Assembly (NCBI RefSeq): GCF_021266465.1
Contig: NZ_CP089848.1
Coordinates: 930,001 to 994,000 of the forward strand
Length of the DNA stretch: 64,000 nucleotides
Direction of reading: 5' to 3'
Source: Paralcaligenes sp. KSB-10
GTDB taxonomy: Bacteria; Pseudomonadota; Gammaproteobacteria; Burkholderiales; Burkholderiaceae_B
A program made the translations under genes and the position numbers. This document shows positions 50,140 to 58,755 of this stretch, piece after piece. The notes under the pieces are model-generated. The model was not told the DNA's origin. It ran no database searches and was given only the letters and a program-made list of their open reading frames with translations. Position 1 is the stretch's first letter. The number at the start of each line of letters is the position of its first letter.

Positions 50140-50201
50140 AACTGTTTATAAACACAGTTATGCCGTAAATGAACTGTACAAAATTACAGTATATTTTGCA
50201 A
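50140..50201 (-). promoter_or_regulatory. Tandem LexA-type (SOS) boxes over promoter-like sequences
   Basis: Box A, AACTGTTTATAAACACAGTT (50140-50159), and box B, AACTGTACAAAATTACAGTA (50172-50191), both fit CTGT-N8-ACAG with seven A/T bases in each spacer. Their centres are 32 bases apart, about three helix turns. On the minus strand TTGCAA (50196-50201) and TACAGT (50173-50178) are 17 bases apart, and TTCATT (50168-50173) and TATAAA (50145-50150) are also 17 apart, so each box covers a possible -10. Tandem boxes are typical of tightly repressed SOS genes in gamma- and betaproteobacteria. Confidence 0.75.
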
Positions 50202-50222
50202 GCCTTATTTTGCGCATAAAAC

Positions 50223-50257
50223 AAAAGCCCCTGTTTTTTTACAAACAGGGGCTTCCA
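50223..50257 (-). terminator. Terminator after the peroxiredoxin gene
   Basis: A 12-bp stem AAGCCCCTGTTT / AAACAGGGGCTT (50225-50236 and 50243-50254) with a 6-base loop is followed on the minus strand by TTGTTTT. It lies about 47 bases after the peroxiredoxin stop and separates it from the SOS boxes. Confidence 0.88.
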
Positions 50258-50303
50258 AGACGGCATATGGCTTCAGGACCCGAAGGCCCGGAGCCGGCGG
50301 ACT

Positions 50304-50945
50304 TTATTTGTTGGGCTGGGGAGTAATGCGCAGATAGGGGCGAACAGTCTTGTAGCCTTTGGGGAACTTGGCTTTAAGCACGGCTTCATCCTTGATGGAC
50401 GGAACAATAATCACATCGTCGCCGTCTTCCCAGTTGACCGGCGTGGCAACGCTATGGCTGTCCGTCAGTTGCAGGGAGTCGATAACACGCAGGATTTCGT
50501 TGAAATTGCGGCCGGTGCTGGCCGGGTAGGTAATGGTCAGGCGCACTTTCTTGGCGGGATCGATGACAAATACGGAACGCACCGTTGCCGTGGCGCTGGC
50601 ATTGGGGTGGATCATGTCGTACAGATCGGATACTTTGCGGTCGGAATCCGCCAGAATCGGGTAATTGACCGTTGTGCTTTGTGTTTCGTTGATGTCCTTG
50701 ATCCAGTCGTTGTGTGACTTGGCATCGTCCACCGATAAAGCCAGCACTTTCACATTGCGCTTGGCGAAGTCGTCAGCCAGTTTTGCCGTGTAGCCCAGTT
50801 CGGTGGTGCAGACTGGAGTAAAGTCGGCGGGGTGCGAAAACAGCACTCCCCAGCTATTGCCCAAAAACTCGTGAAAGCGGATTTTTCCAACAGAAGAATC
50901 CTGCTCAAAATCAGGGGCGGTATCGCCCAGGCGCAAAGTTGTCAT
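50304..50945 (-). CDS. 1-Cys peroxiredoxin (Prx6 type)
   Basis: 213 residues. The peroxidatic motif DFTPVCTTELG contains Cys46, the only cysteine in the protein, so no internal resolving cysteine exists. The C-terminal extension (VNWEDGDDVIIVPSIKDEA, FPKGYKTVRPYLRIT) is typical of the Prx6 class, including LsfA of Pseudomonas. It reduces peroxides in the cytoplasm with an external thiol partner. It has its own terminator. Confidence 0.94.
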   Translation of the reverse strand: MTTLRLGDTAPDFEQDSSVGKIRFHEFLGNSWGVLFSHPADFTPVCTTELGYTAKLADDFAKRNVKVLALSVDDAKSHNDWIKDINETQSTTVNYPILADSDRKVSDLYDMIHPNASATATVRSVFVIDPAKKVRLTITYPASTGRNFNEILRVIDSLQLTDSHSVATPVNWEDGDDVIIVPSIKDEAVLKAKFPKGYKTVRPYLRITPQPNK

Positions 50946-51076
50946 GGTAGCTCTCTAGACAGTCAATCAATCAGAAAATATGGGTGAAAGCTGTGGCACT
51001 GCCCACCCACATCGGTAAGGAAGCAATTATTGTGGCAGCAAAGGCGAGACGGTGGAAATACCGTTTATGAATATCC

Positions 51077-52894
51077 TTATGCGCCCGCTGCAATCCCAGC
51101 ATACTGCGTAGCAAGCTGACCTTCAAGCAGCGCCGTCGACAACGCCTCGGCCCGGGGCAGTATGTGGGCCGCATAAAAAACACTGGTCGCGAATTTTTGC
51201 GCATAGTAGCGATCCGTGCTGCCGGATTCGATATGGCGGCAAGACGCCAACGCCGCGCGGGCCATTTGCCAGCCGGCGAGAACCGTCCCCGACAGCATCA
51301 AATACGGCACGCTGCCCAAAAACACTGCGCGCAGAGACTCCTTGGCGTTTGCCAGAACGTAATCGACCGCTCTTTCATAAGCATCGACGGCCAGGCCCAG
51401 GCGACGCGCGATCAGATCCAGCCCAGGGCGGTCGGCTCCCGCCCTCGCCGCCTCGAGTTCGGCAACCGTGGCACGCATTTCCTTGGCCAGGGCTTTGGCC
51501 ACGGCACCGCCGTCGCGCAGGGTTTTGCGGCCCACGAAATCATTGGCCTGGATGGCTGTCGTGCCCTCGTAGATCGGCAAAATGCGCGCATCGCGATAAT
51601 ATTGGGCCGCACCGGTTTCTTCAATGAAACCCATGCCGCCATGCACCTGTATGCCCAGCGAGGCAATCTCGACCGCATTTTCAGTGGAAAAACCCTTGAC
51701 GATGGGGACCAGGTATTCATAAACCGCCTGGTGCTGCTTGCGCACACCCGAATCGGCGTGGTGCCTGGCCTTGTCGCAAGCCGACGCGGCCACATAGGCC
51801 ACGGCTCGCGCGCCTTCGGTAAGAGCGCGCATGGTCATGAGCATTCGTTGTACATCGGGATGGTGAATGATCGCCACGGGCCCCGCGGAACCCTCCAGGG
51901 CTCGCCCTTGTATGCGCTCGCGCGCGTACGCCTCGGCGTGCTGCAAGGCGCGCTCGGAAACGGCAATCCCCTGTAGGCCCACCGCATAGCGCGCGGCATT
52001 CATCATGATGAACATGTACTCGAGGCCGCGGTTTTCTTCTCCTACCAGATAGCCCACCGCCCCTTCCCCGGCTTCGCCTTTACCCGATCCGTACAACAGT
52101 ACGGCGGTCGGGCTGCCGTGTATGCCCAGCTTGTGCTCGATCGAGGCGCACCACACATCGTTGCGCACTCCCAGGGAGCCATCGTCCTTGACCAGGAATT
52201 TGGGCACGATGAACAGGGAAATGCCCTTGACGCCGGCGGGCGCATCGGGAGTGCGCGCCAGGACCAGATGCACAATGTTTTCGGCCAGATCGTGCTCGCC
52301 GTAGGTAATGAAGATTTTTTGCCCCGACAGGCGATAGCTGCCGTCGTCCTGGGGCACAGCCTTGGTGGCAACCAGGGCCAGATCCGACCCGGCCTGCGGC
52401 TCGGTCAGATTCATGGTGCCGGTCCAGCGCCCTTCGAGCAGGGGAGGAATGAATCGATCCTGCTGCTCCTTGGTGCCTACCGTGATCAAGGCCTCGATGA
52501 CGCCGTCGGTCAGCAGGGGGCACAGCGAGAACGCCAGGCTCGCGGCATTGATGTTTTCGCTGGCAGGCGCCCCCACCAGCTTGGGCAAACCCTGGCCGCC
52601 CCACTCCGGCTCATGCTGCAGACCCTGCCAGCCGCCCGCGGCGAACTCGCGAAATGCTTTTTGAAAACCGGGTGAAGTTCGCACCGCGCCATCTTCCCAT
52701 AGAGCGGGTGACGTATCGGCGCCATGGTTGAGCGGGGCGACAGCCTGTTCCACAAAGCGGGCATTCTCTTCGAGCACAGCCTCGACCAGATCGTCGCTGA
52801 CTTCTTCAAAGCCAGGCAGAGCCAAGACCCCCGCCAGATCCGCCAGTTCTTTGATTACGAAACGAATATCCTGTGTTGGCGCACGATAACTCAT
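51077..52894 (-). CDS. Acyl-CoA dehydrogenase (long, about 600-residue type)
   Basis: 605 residues, longer than classic 380-residue ACADs because of an extra C-terminal domain. The N-terminal part has NINAASLAFSLCPLLTDGVIEALITVGT. FAD-binding blocks are TGTMNLTEPQAGSDLALVATKA and FITYGEHDLAENIVHLVLAR; the C-terminal block QVHGGMGFIEETGAAQYYRDARILPIYEGTTAIQANDFVGRK contains the usual catalytic-base region. This class includes DmdC and FadE-like enzymes of uncertain chain length. It follows etfBA, its probable electron acceptor, after a terminator-like hairpin. Confidence 0.92.
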   Translation of the reverse strand: MSYRAPTQDIRFVIKELADLAGVLALPGFEEVSDDLVEAVLEENARFVEQAVAPLNHGADTSPALWEDGAVRTSPGFQKAFREFAAGGWQGLQHEPEWGGQGLPKLVGAPASENINAASLAFSLCPLLTDGVIEALITVGTKEQQDRFIPPLLEGRWTGTMNLTEPQAGSDLALVATKAVPQDDGSYRLSGQKIFITYGEHDLAENIVHLVLARTPDAPAGVKGISLFIVPKFLVKDDGSLGVRNDVWCASIEHKLGIHGSPTAVLLYGSGKGEAGEGAVGYLVGEENRGLEYMFIMMNAARYAVGLQGIAVSERALQHAEAYARERIQGRALEGSAGPVAIIHHPDVQRMLMTMRALTEGARAVAYVAASACDKARHHADSGVRKQHQAVYEYLVPIVKGFSTENAVEIASLGIQVHGGMGFIEETGAAQYYRDARILPIYEGTTAIQANDFVGRKTLRDGGAVAKALAKEMRATVAELEAARAGADRPGLDLIARRLGLAVDAYERAVDYVLANAKESLRAVFLGSVPYLMLSGTVLAGWQMARAALASCRHIESGSTDRYYAQKFATSVFYAAHILPRAEALSTALLEGQLATQYAGIAAGA

Positions 52895-52981
52895 ACTATC
52901 TCCAGAATTGAAATTGCCCGGCCAAGCCCCGCGACACGTACCACTATGCCTCGAACAACCGGTGTGTGAAAGGCCTCATGT

Positions 52982-53012
52982 AAAAAAACCTGCAAACGGG
53001 AAAGCTTGCAGG
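52982..53012 (-). terminator. Terminator after etfA
   Basis: A 7-bp stem CCTGCAA / TTGCAGG (52989-52995 and 53006-53012) with a 10-base loop is followed on the minus strand by seven T residues. It lies 30 bases after the etfA stop, so the acyl-CoA dehydrogenase may be transcribed partly by read-through. Confidence 0.78.
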
Positions 53013-53041
53013 CTTCTTCAAGGGCGAATGACCGGCGCCAG

Positions 53042-53971
53042 TTACAAGGCGTTGACCAGCTCGGGAACGGCCTGGAACAAGTCCGCCACCAAACCGTAAT
53101 CGGCCACTCCGAAAATCGGCGCTTCCGCATCTTTGTTGATCGCCACGATGACCTTGGAGTCTTTCATGCCGGCCAAATGCTGGATTGCTCCCGAAATACC
53201 GATGGCCACGTACAACTGCGGCGCCACGATTTTCCCGGTTTGGCCAACCTGCCAGTCATTCGGGGCATAGCCGGCATCGACCGCGGCGCGCGACGCGCCC
53301 AGTGCCGCACCAAGCTTGTCGGCCAGGGGATCGAGAATCTTGAAATTCTCGGCGCTGCCCATGCCGCGCCCGCCCGAGACCACGATTTTCGCGGCAGTCA
53401 GTTCGGGGCGGTCATTCTTGGCGACTTCACGGCCCACAAACGACGTCAAGCCCGAATCCGCCACCGCGGCCAGCGTTTCGACGGCAGCCTGGCCGCCCTG
53501 GGCGGCGACTGGGTCAAAGCCCGTGGTGCGTACCGTAATGACTTTCACCGCGTCGGCCGACTGCACGGTGGCAATGGCATTGCCCGCATAGATCGGGCGC
53601 TGGAACGTATCGGGCGAGTCCACGGCAATAATGTCGGAGATCTGGGCCACATCGAGCCTGGCTGCCACGCGCGGCGCAACGTTCTTGCCCGAGGCGGTGG
53701 AGGCAAACAGAATGTGCCCATAGTTCTGGGCCACGGCCAGGACCTGGGCGGCCAGATTCTCCGCCAGCCCGTCGGCCAGTTGCGGCGCATCGGCCAGCAA
53801 CACCTTGGCAACCCCGGCGATCTGGGCAGCCTGATCGGCCACCGCCTGCGCGCCGCTGCCCGCCACCAGCACATGGACATCACCGCCGATTTTCGCCGCG
53901 GCGGCCACGGCATTGAGCGTCGCCCCTTTCAACTGGACATTGTCGTGTTCGGCTATTACAAGAATCGTCAT
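53042..53971 (-). CDS. etfA: Electron transfer flavoprotein alpha subunit
   Basis: 309 residues. The C-terminal FAD-binding block [37 protein letters not shown] and the [23 protein letters not shown] region are diagnostic. With EtfB it carries electrons from acyl-CoA dehydrogenases to the quinone pool via ETF-QO. It begins 2 bases after the etfB stop. Confidence 0.97.
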   Translation of the reverse strand: MTILVIAEHDNVQLKGATLNAVAAAAKIGGDVHVLVAGSGAQAVADQAAQIAGVAKVLLADAPQLADGLAENLAAQVLAVAQNYGHILFASTASGKNVAPRVAARLDVAQISDIIAVDSPDTFQRPIYAGNAIATVQSADAVKVITVRTTGFDPVAAQGGQAAVETLAAVADSGLTSFVGREVAKNDRPELTAAKIVVSGGRGMGSAENFKILDPLADKLGAALGASRAAVDAGYAPNDWQVGQTGKIVAPQLYVAIGISGAIQHLAGMKDSKVIVAINKDAEAPIFGVADYGLVADLFQAVPELVNAL

Positions 53972-53973
53972 GA

Positions 53974-54723
53974 TTAAATCACCTTGGCTTCGTTTTTGAG
54001 TTTCTCGACCAGCGTCGCGACATCGGGCACCGTAATGCCGGCAGAGCGTGCCGGAGGTTCGGAAACCTTGAGGGTTTTCAGGCGAGGCGCTACATCGACG
54101 CCCAGGTCTTCGGGCGTAACGGTATCCAGGGTCTTTTTCTTGGCCTTCATGATGTTGGGCAGCGTCACATAGCGCGGCTCGTTCAGGCGCAGGTCGGTCG
54201 TGACTATGGCCGGCAGCTTGAGCGACAGCGTTTCCAGCCCGCCGTCGACTTCGCGCGTGACGGTGGCCGTGTCGCCGGCAATCTCGACTTTGCTGGCAAA
54301 CGTGGCTTGCGGCCAGTCGAGCAAGGCGGCCAGCATTTGGCCGGTTTGATTGGCGTCGTCGTCGATGGCCTGCTTGCCCAGTATGACCAGCCGGGGCTGC
54401 TCTTTATCGACCACCGCCTTGAGCAGCTTGGCCACGGCCAGGGGCTGCAGATCGGCATCGGTCTGCACCAGGACGGCGCGGTCGGCGCCGATGGCCATGG
54501 CCGTTCTGAGGGTTTCCTGGCATTGCGCCACCCCGCAGGACACCGCGATGACTTCGCTGGCGGCGCCTTTTTCTTTCAGGCGAGTGGCCTCTTCGATGGC
54601 AATTTCATCGAAGGGATTCATCGACATCTTGACGTTGGCGATATCCACGCCGCTTTGATCGGACTTGACGCGCACCTTGACGTTGTAATCAACCACACGC
54701 TTGACGGGTACTAACACCTTCAT
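53974..54723 (-). CDS. etfB: Electron transfer flavoprotein beta subunit
   Basis: 249 residues. The start [20 protein letters not shown] and blocks [24 protein letters not shown] and [24 protein letters not shown] are typical of EtfB. A GGAGG-like ribosome site (CCTCAGGAGGATAC) precedes the ATG. It is the first gene of etfB-etfA-acyl-CoA dehydrogenase. Confidence 0.97.
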   Translation of the reverse strand: MKVLVPVKRVVDYNVKVRVKSDQSGVDIANVKMSMNPFDEIAIEEATRLKEKGAASEVIAVSCGVAQCQETLRTAMAIGADRAVLVQTDADLQPLAVAKLLKAVVDKEQPRLVILGKQAIDDDANQTGQMLAALLDWPQATFASKVEIAGDTATVTREVDGGLETLSLKLPAIVTTDLRLNEPRYVTLPNIMKAKKKTLDTVTPEDLGVDVAPRLKTLKVSEPPARSAGITVPDVATLVEKLKNEAKVI

Positions 54724-54846
54724 TCAGTATCCTCCTGAGGGGAATATAAAAAACTGCTGCGCTTTTGCCGCGGCTTTGCAACCTGCCCCGCGAGGCCATT
54801 CTTTTACTTGCCGGCAAAAGCCAAAGTTGACGCAAACCATGCCATT

Positions 54847-55770
54847 CTACAGCTTTGCCAGCACCTTGATATGCGCCGCCGCACTGCGCCCCAGCGCCGA
54901 CAGGTTATAGCCGCCTTCAAGAAAACTCGCGATCCGTCCATGGGCGGTTTTTTCAGCCTGGGCCACGATCTGGTCGGTGATCCAGGCATAGTCGGACTCG
55001 ACCATGCCCAATTGCCCCATATCGTCCTCGCGATGCGCGTCGAAGCCCGCCGATATGAAAATGAATTCGGGCCTGAAGGCTGCAAGCCGCGGCATCCAGA
55101 TATCGCCGACGATCTGCCGCAAACTGGCGCCGCTGGTATAGGCATCGACCGGTATGTTCAGCATATTGTCCGCTGTCCGTCCGGTTCCGCAATTGGGATA
55201 AAAAGGATGTTGAAAAAAACTGCACATCAGCACCCGTTCATCGCCGGCGAACATTTCTTCGGTGCCGTTGCCATGATGCACGTCGAAGTCGATGATTGCC
55301 ACACGCCCGAGCGCATACTTGTCGAGAGCATAGGCCAGTGCCACCGCCAGATTATTGAAAATGCAAAATCCCATGGCCTGATTGGCGCGGGCATGATGCC
55401 CGGGAGGCCGCACCGCACAAAAAGCTGTTTTGGCTTCGCCCCGCATGATTGCATCCACGGCAAGCAGTCCGGCGCCCGCAGCCAGACGTGCCGCCTCGAG
55501 CGTATGCGGATTCATCAGCGTGTCGGGATCGAGCGTGAAGTAGCCGCTTGCCGGCGCATGCGTACGCAAATAGTCCAGGTATTCGGGCGTATGTACACGC
55601 AACAGATCGGCGTCCCCGGCCTGGACGGCTTCTTTCTCGCCCAGAAAGCCAAGTATGCCGCTGGCCAGCAATTGATCGTTGATCGCGTCAAGGCGCGCGG
55701 GACATTCTGGGTGCCAACTGCCCATTTCATGCAAGCGACAAATCGGGTGGGTAATATATAGGGTCTCCAT
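54847..55770 (-). CDS. Histone-deacetylase/acetoin-utilisation family metallohydrolase
   Basis: 307 residues from the ATG at 55770 (METLYITHPICRLHEMGSWHPECPARLDAI). The catalytic region has VRPPGHHARANQAMGFCIFNN (paired histidines) and the zinc aspartate in IIDFDVHHGNGTEEMFAGD; the third zinc region is FISAGFDAHREDDMGQL. Bacterial members deacetylate small molecules or proteins; the substrate here is unknown. Its start is only 10 bases from the divergent mltB start, so its promoter lies inside mltB. Confidence 0.93.
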   Translation of the reverse strand: METLYITHPICRLHEMGSWHPECPARLDAINDQLLASGILGFLGEKEAVQAGDADLLRVHTPEYLDYLRTHAPASGYFTLDPDTLMNPHTLEAARLAAGAGLLAVDAIMRGEAKTAFCAVRPPGHHARANQAMGFCIFNNLAVALAYALDKYALGRVAIIDFDVHHGNGTEEMFAGDERVLMCSFFQHPFYPNCGTGRTADNMLNIPVDAYTSGASLRQIVGDIWMPRLAAFRPEFIFISAGFDAHREDDMGQLGMVESDYAWITDQIVAQAEKTAHGRIASFLEGGYNLSALGRSAAAHIKVLAKL

Positions 55771-55780
55771 AAGGATGATT

Positions 55781-56935
55781 ATGTTCAAACCTGCCCGCAT
55801 TTTGCAAGCCGCCGTTCTTGTTACATTCCTGGGGGGTTGCGCCACGACTAAAACCGCAGCCATATCGCCGGCTCCCGCGCAGGCCCCGGCCCCGGTAAAT
55901 ACTGCCGGCGCCAGCCTCCCCCCGCATATCAAGGCGGGAAACTCGACCAGCAGCACGGAAGGCTTTGTGGATGCCAGGGGCCAGTTGAAACCCGACATCC
56001 AGGCTTATGCACGCGAAGTCGCGCAAACACGACACGTACCGCTCAATCGCATCGAAGTCCTGCTTAAAAGCGCCCGATACAACGCGACGGTGGCCAGGCT
56101 CATGACCCCAGGCAAAACCAGGATCCGGCGCAGCTGGGTCACATACCGCAAGCGTTTTGTCGAACCCATACGCATCAAGGCCGGGGCAGCCTTCTGGAGC
56201 GAGCACCGTGCCGCGCTCGATCAGGCTGCCCGCCAATATGGCGTGCCTCAGTCGATTATTGTCGCCATCATCGGCGTCGAAACCATATATGGGCGCCAGA
56301 CCGGCGATTTCCCGGTACTCGACGCCCTGGCAACCCTGGGCTTTCGTCACCCCGATGGGGCACGCCCGGAACGCAGCCAGATGTTTCGCGATCAGCTAGC
56401 GGATCTGATTCAGCTTGATCACGAAAAAAAACTCGACGCGCTTGAAGTGGAAGGCTCCTTCGCCGGCGCCATCGGCCTGCCTCAATTCATGCCGGGCAGC
56501 ATTCTGCGCTACGCGGTGGATGGCGACGCCAGCGGACACATCGACCTGACCAACAGCCCCAGAGACGCCATCTTGTCGGTGGCGAATTTCCTGCGCCAGC
56601 ACGGATGGGTGCCCGGCCTGCCGGTGTTCGCGCCGGTGGTACTGCCGGGCAATGCGGGCACCCTGGTCGCAGGCGGGCTCACCCCGAACTACAGTTGGCC
56701 GGAACTTGACGCCAAAGGGGCCAGCATCCGGCCAGGATCCGTCAACACGGCTTGGGAAAAATACCCGGTGGGTGTCGTGGACCTGATCGACGAGCCGCGC
56801 AACCTGAACGAGTACCGCACCGGCACGCCGAATTTCTTTGCCATCACCCACTACAACCACAGCTACTTCTACGCCGCTTCAGTCGCCGATCTGGCGCAGG
56901 CAATAGCTGAACGAATCGGTAGTTCGGCGCTGTAG
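55781..56935 (+). CDS. mltB: Membrane-bound lytic murein transglycosylase B
   Basis: 384 residues from the ATG at 55781 (AAGGA 5 bases upstream). It is a lipoprotein: signal with Cys20 in TFLGGCATT, so outer-membrane anchored. The MltB domain has FWSEHRAALDQAARQYGVPQSIIVAIIGVETIYGRQTGDFPVLDAL, with the catalytic glutamate in GVETIYGR, and FAGAIGLPQFMPGSILRYAVDGD. It cleaves peptidoglycan to anhydromuropeptides. It is divergent from the deacetylase-family gene and convergent with cysM. Confidence 0.95.
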   Translation: MFKPARILQAAVLVTFLGGCATTKTAAISPAPAQAPAPVNTAGASLPPHIKAGNSTSSTEGFVDARGQLKPDIQAYAREVAQTRHVPLNRIEVLLKSARYNATVARLMTPGKTRIRRSWVTYRKRFVEPIRIKAGAAFWSEHRAALDQAARQYGVPQSIIVAIIGVETIYGRQTGDFPVLDALATLGFRHPDGARPERSQMFRDQLADLIQLDHEKKLDALEVEGSFAGAIGLPQFMPGSILRYAVDGDASGHIDLTNSPRDAILSVANFLRQHGWVPGLPVFAPVVLPGNAGTLVAGGLTPNYSWPELDAKGASIRPGSVNTAWEKYPVGVVDLIDEPRNLNEYRTGTPNFFAITHYNHSYFYAASVADLAQAIAERIGSSAL

Positions 56936-56981
56936 ATAATGGGTATTTGAAGACGCCGTCTATCGGGGCTTGGGGGCAGGA

Positions 56982-56998
56982 CCGGCACGGCGTGCCGG
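56982..56998. terminator. Hairpin between convergent mltB and cysM
   Basis: The perfect stem CCGGCAC / GTGCCGG (56982-56988 and 56992-56998) with a 3-base loop, extendable by GCAG/CTGC, lies between the two 3' ends. No T run follows on either strand, so it may only stabilise mRNA ends. Confidence 0.45.
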
Positions 56999-57028
56999 AC
57001 TGCACCGCACCACCCACCCTGTGGCGTT

Positions 57029-57934
57029 TTAATTAAAGACACCAGTCGATAGATAACGATCCCCGCGATCGCAAACAATGAACGCAATTGTGGAGTTTTC
57101 CACGCGGGCGGCGACACGCAGGGCGGCCACCAAAGCACCCGCCGAGGAAATTCCGCCGAAGATTCCCTCTTCGGCAGCCAGGCGCCGCGCCATGTTTTCA
57201 GCCTCGGCCTGGCTGATCAGCTCGAATACGTCAACCTGGCTGGGTTGATATATTTTGGGTTGATACGCCTCCGGCCATTTGCGGATACCGGGTATCTGCG
57301 AACCTTCGGCAGGCTGCGCCCCAACGATCTGAATTTTTGAATTCTGCGATCGCAAGTAGGACGCTACCCCCATAATGGTGCCTGTCGTGCCCATGGCGCT
57401 GACGAAGTGGGTAATTTGCCCATCGGTTTGCTGCCATAGCTCGGGGCCGGTCGTCTCGATATGCGCCCGCGGATTATCGGCATTGGCGAACTGGTCGAGC
57501 ACCTTGCCCTTCCCTTCGGCCTGCATTTTAAGGGCGAGGTCGCGGGCGTATTCCATACCACCCTGGCTGGCCTGGGTCAGGATCAGTTCGGCGCCGTATG
57601 CCGTCATGGCGGCGCGCCGCTCCAGCGACAGATTGTCGGGCATGATCAGAATCATTTTGTAGCCGCGCACCGCCGCCGTCATGGCCAGGGCGATGCCGGT
57701 GTTGCCGCTGGTGGCTTCGATCAAAGTGTCGCCGGGCTTGATTTCGCCGCGTTCTTCGGCACGACGGATCATGGAGCTTGCAGCCCGATCCTTGACCGAG
57801 CCGGCCGGATTGTTGCCCTCGAGCTTGGCGAGGATCACATTGCCGCGCTGATGACCCGCCTGGCCTGGAATACGTTGCAGGCGAACCAGCGGCGTGGCGC
57901 CTATGGTGTCTTCGATAGTAGGGTATTTTTTCAT
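57029..57934 (-). CDS. cysM: Cysteine synthase B
   Basis: 301 residues from the ATG at 57934. The PLP lysine is Lys48 in NNPAGSVKDRAA; further blocks are EATSGNTGIALAMTAAVRGY and the phosphate loop VSAMGTTGTIMGVA. Compared with CysK, the shorter length and GGMEYARDLAL-type insertion fit CysM, which can use thiosulfate to make S-sulfocysteine. The C-terminus reads FIVCDRGDRYLSTGVF. Confidence 0.94.
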   Translation of the reverse strand: MKKYPTIEDTIGATPLVRLQRIPGQAGHQRGNVILAKLEGNNPAGSVKDRAASSMIRRAEERGEIKPGDTLIEATSGNTGIALAMTAAVRGYKMILIMPDNLSLERRAAMTAYGAELILTQASQGGMEYARDLALKMQAEGKGKVLDQFANADNPRAHIETTGPELWQQTDGQITHFVSAMGTTGTIMGVASYLRSQNSKIQIVGAQPAEGSQIPGIRKWPEAYQPKIYQPSQVDVFELISQAEAENMARRLAAEEGIFGGISSAGALVAALRVAARVENSTIAFIVCDRGDRYLSTGVFN

Positions 57935-58021
57935 GCGGAAATAATACACCGATCCGGGTAACAGCGACTTGAACAGCCCCGATCGGGTCCCGGTTATTCC
58001 GGTAGACATTCCAGTGCCGGC

Positions 58022-58123
58022 ATCGCCGCGGACATGCCGCGGCGATATGCGAACCATACGCAAGGGCCGCAACCCATGCCATCGCGATACGTGCCAGTAC
58101 CGACGGCATAGAGGTACCGGCAC
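58022..58123. other. Two strong hairpins between comEA and cysM
   Basis: A perfect 10-bp hairpin ATCGCCGCGG / CCGCGGCGAT (58022-58031 and 58037-58046, 5-base loop) is preceded on the minus strand by an 11-bp hairpin with one G.U pair (about 58090-58123, GTGCCGGTACC). Neither has a T run. They may mark the comEA mRNA end or a structured cysM leader (cysM starts 87 bases further on). Confidence 0.45.
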
Positions 58124-58603
58124 TTATCTGGCCGGCCTTCCGGGCGCACTGGACTTGGGCTTGGCCGAAGCGCTGCGAGGCGCTGCCAGCGCAGCCGTGC
58201 CGGGCGACGCGGCCGGCGAAGAAGATGGCAGCGCCCCGGCCCCTACTGTCAGGCCGGAAGCCTGCAAGGTAGCCGCCTTTTTGGGGCCTATGCCTTTGAC
58301 GCGCACAGCCAGATCGTCGAACGACTCGTATTTGCCGCCGCGCGCACGTTCTTCAAGAATGATTTGCGCGGTCTTCGGACCTATGCCTCGCACCTCTTGC
58401 AACTGCGCCTGGGTCGCTACGTTGACGTCGACCGCGAGCGCCGTGGCGGAGAGGGTCAGGCCGGTCGCCAGCCCCAGGGCGCCCCACGCGGGCCGCCAAA
58501 AGGAACGTCTTTTTTGCGCATGCCGACTTGAGGCATGGCCCGCCTGCCGGGAAGTGCCGGGGTTGAGCGGACGAGCTACGGTGGATTCGGTAAACGGGTT
58601 CAT
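58124..58603 (-). CDS. comEA: ComEA-like helix-hairpin-helix protein
   Basis: 159 residues from the ATG at 58603, fixed by GGAGG 7 bases upstream. An N-terminal segment of about 35 polar residues precedes a hydrophobic stretch (about 37-58, GLATGLTLSATALAVD), a signal or anchor. The helix-hairpin-helix repeats VNVATQAQLQEVRGIGPKTAQIILEERARGG and FDDLAVRVKGIGPKKAATLQ are typical of ComEA, which pulls DNA into the periplasm during transformation. A low-complexity Ala/Pro/Ser tail follows. A competence role is inference; type IV pilus genes elsewhere in the window are of type IVb, not the usual competence pilus. Confidence 0.85.
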   Translation of the reverse strand: MNPFTESTVARPLNPGTSRQAGHASSRHAQKRRSFWRPAWGALGLATGLTLSATALAVDVNVATQAQLQEVRGIGPKTAQIILEERARGGKYESFDDLAVRVKGIGPKKAATLQASGLTVGAGALPSSSPAASPGTAALAAPRSASAKPKSSAPGRPAR

Positions 58604-58755
58604 GGCTAGCCTCCGAAAAATGAAAAGAATATGGAAATCGAACATTTCCATAAGCTCCATAATCGAATACTTGCCGACCAGGAGATAGGTCCGGCACATC
58701 AATACATCCATGCGTAAACCTACCTCTGGCAAAACGCCGAGGCCTGCGACGGAAC

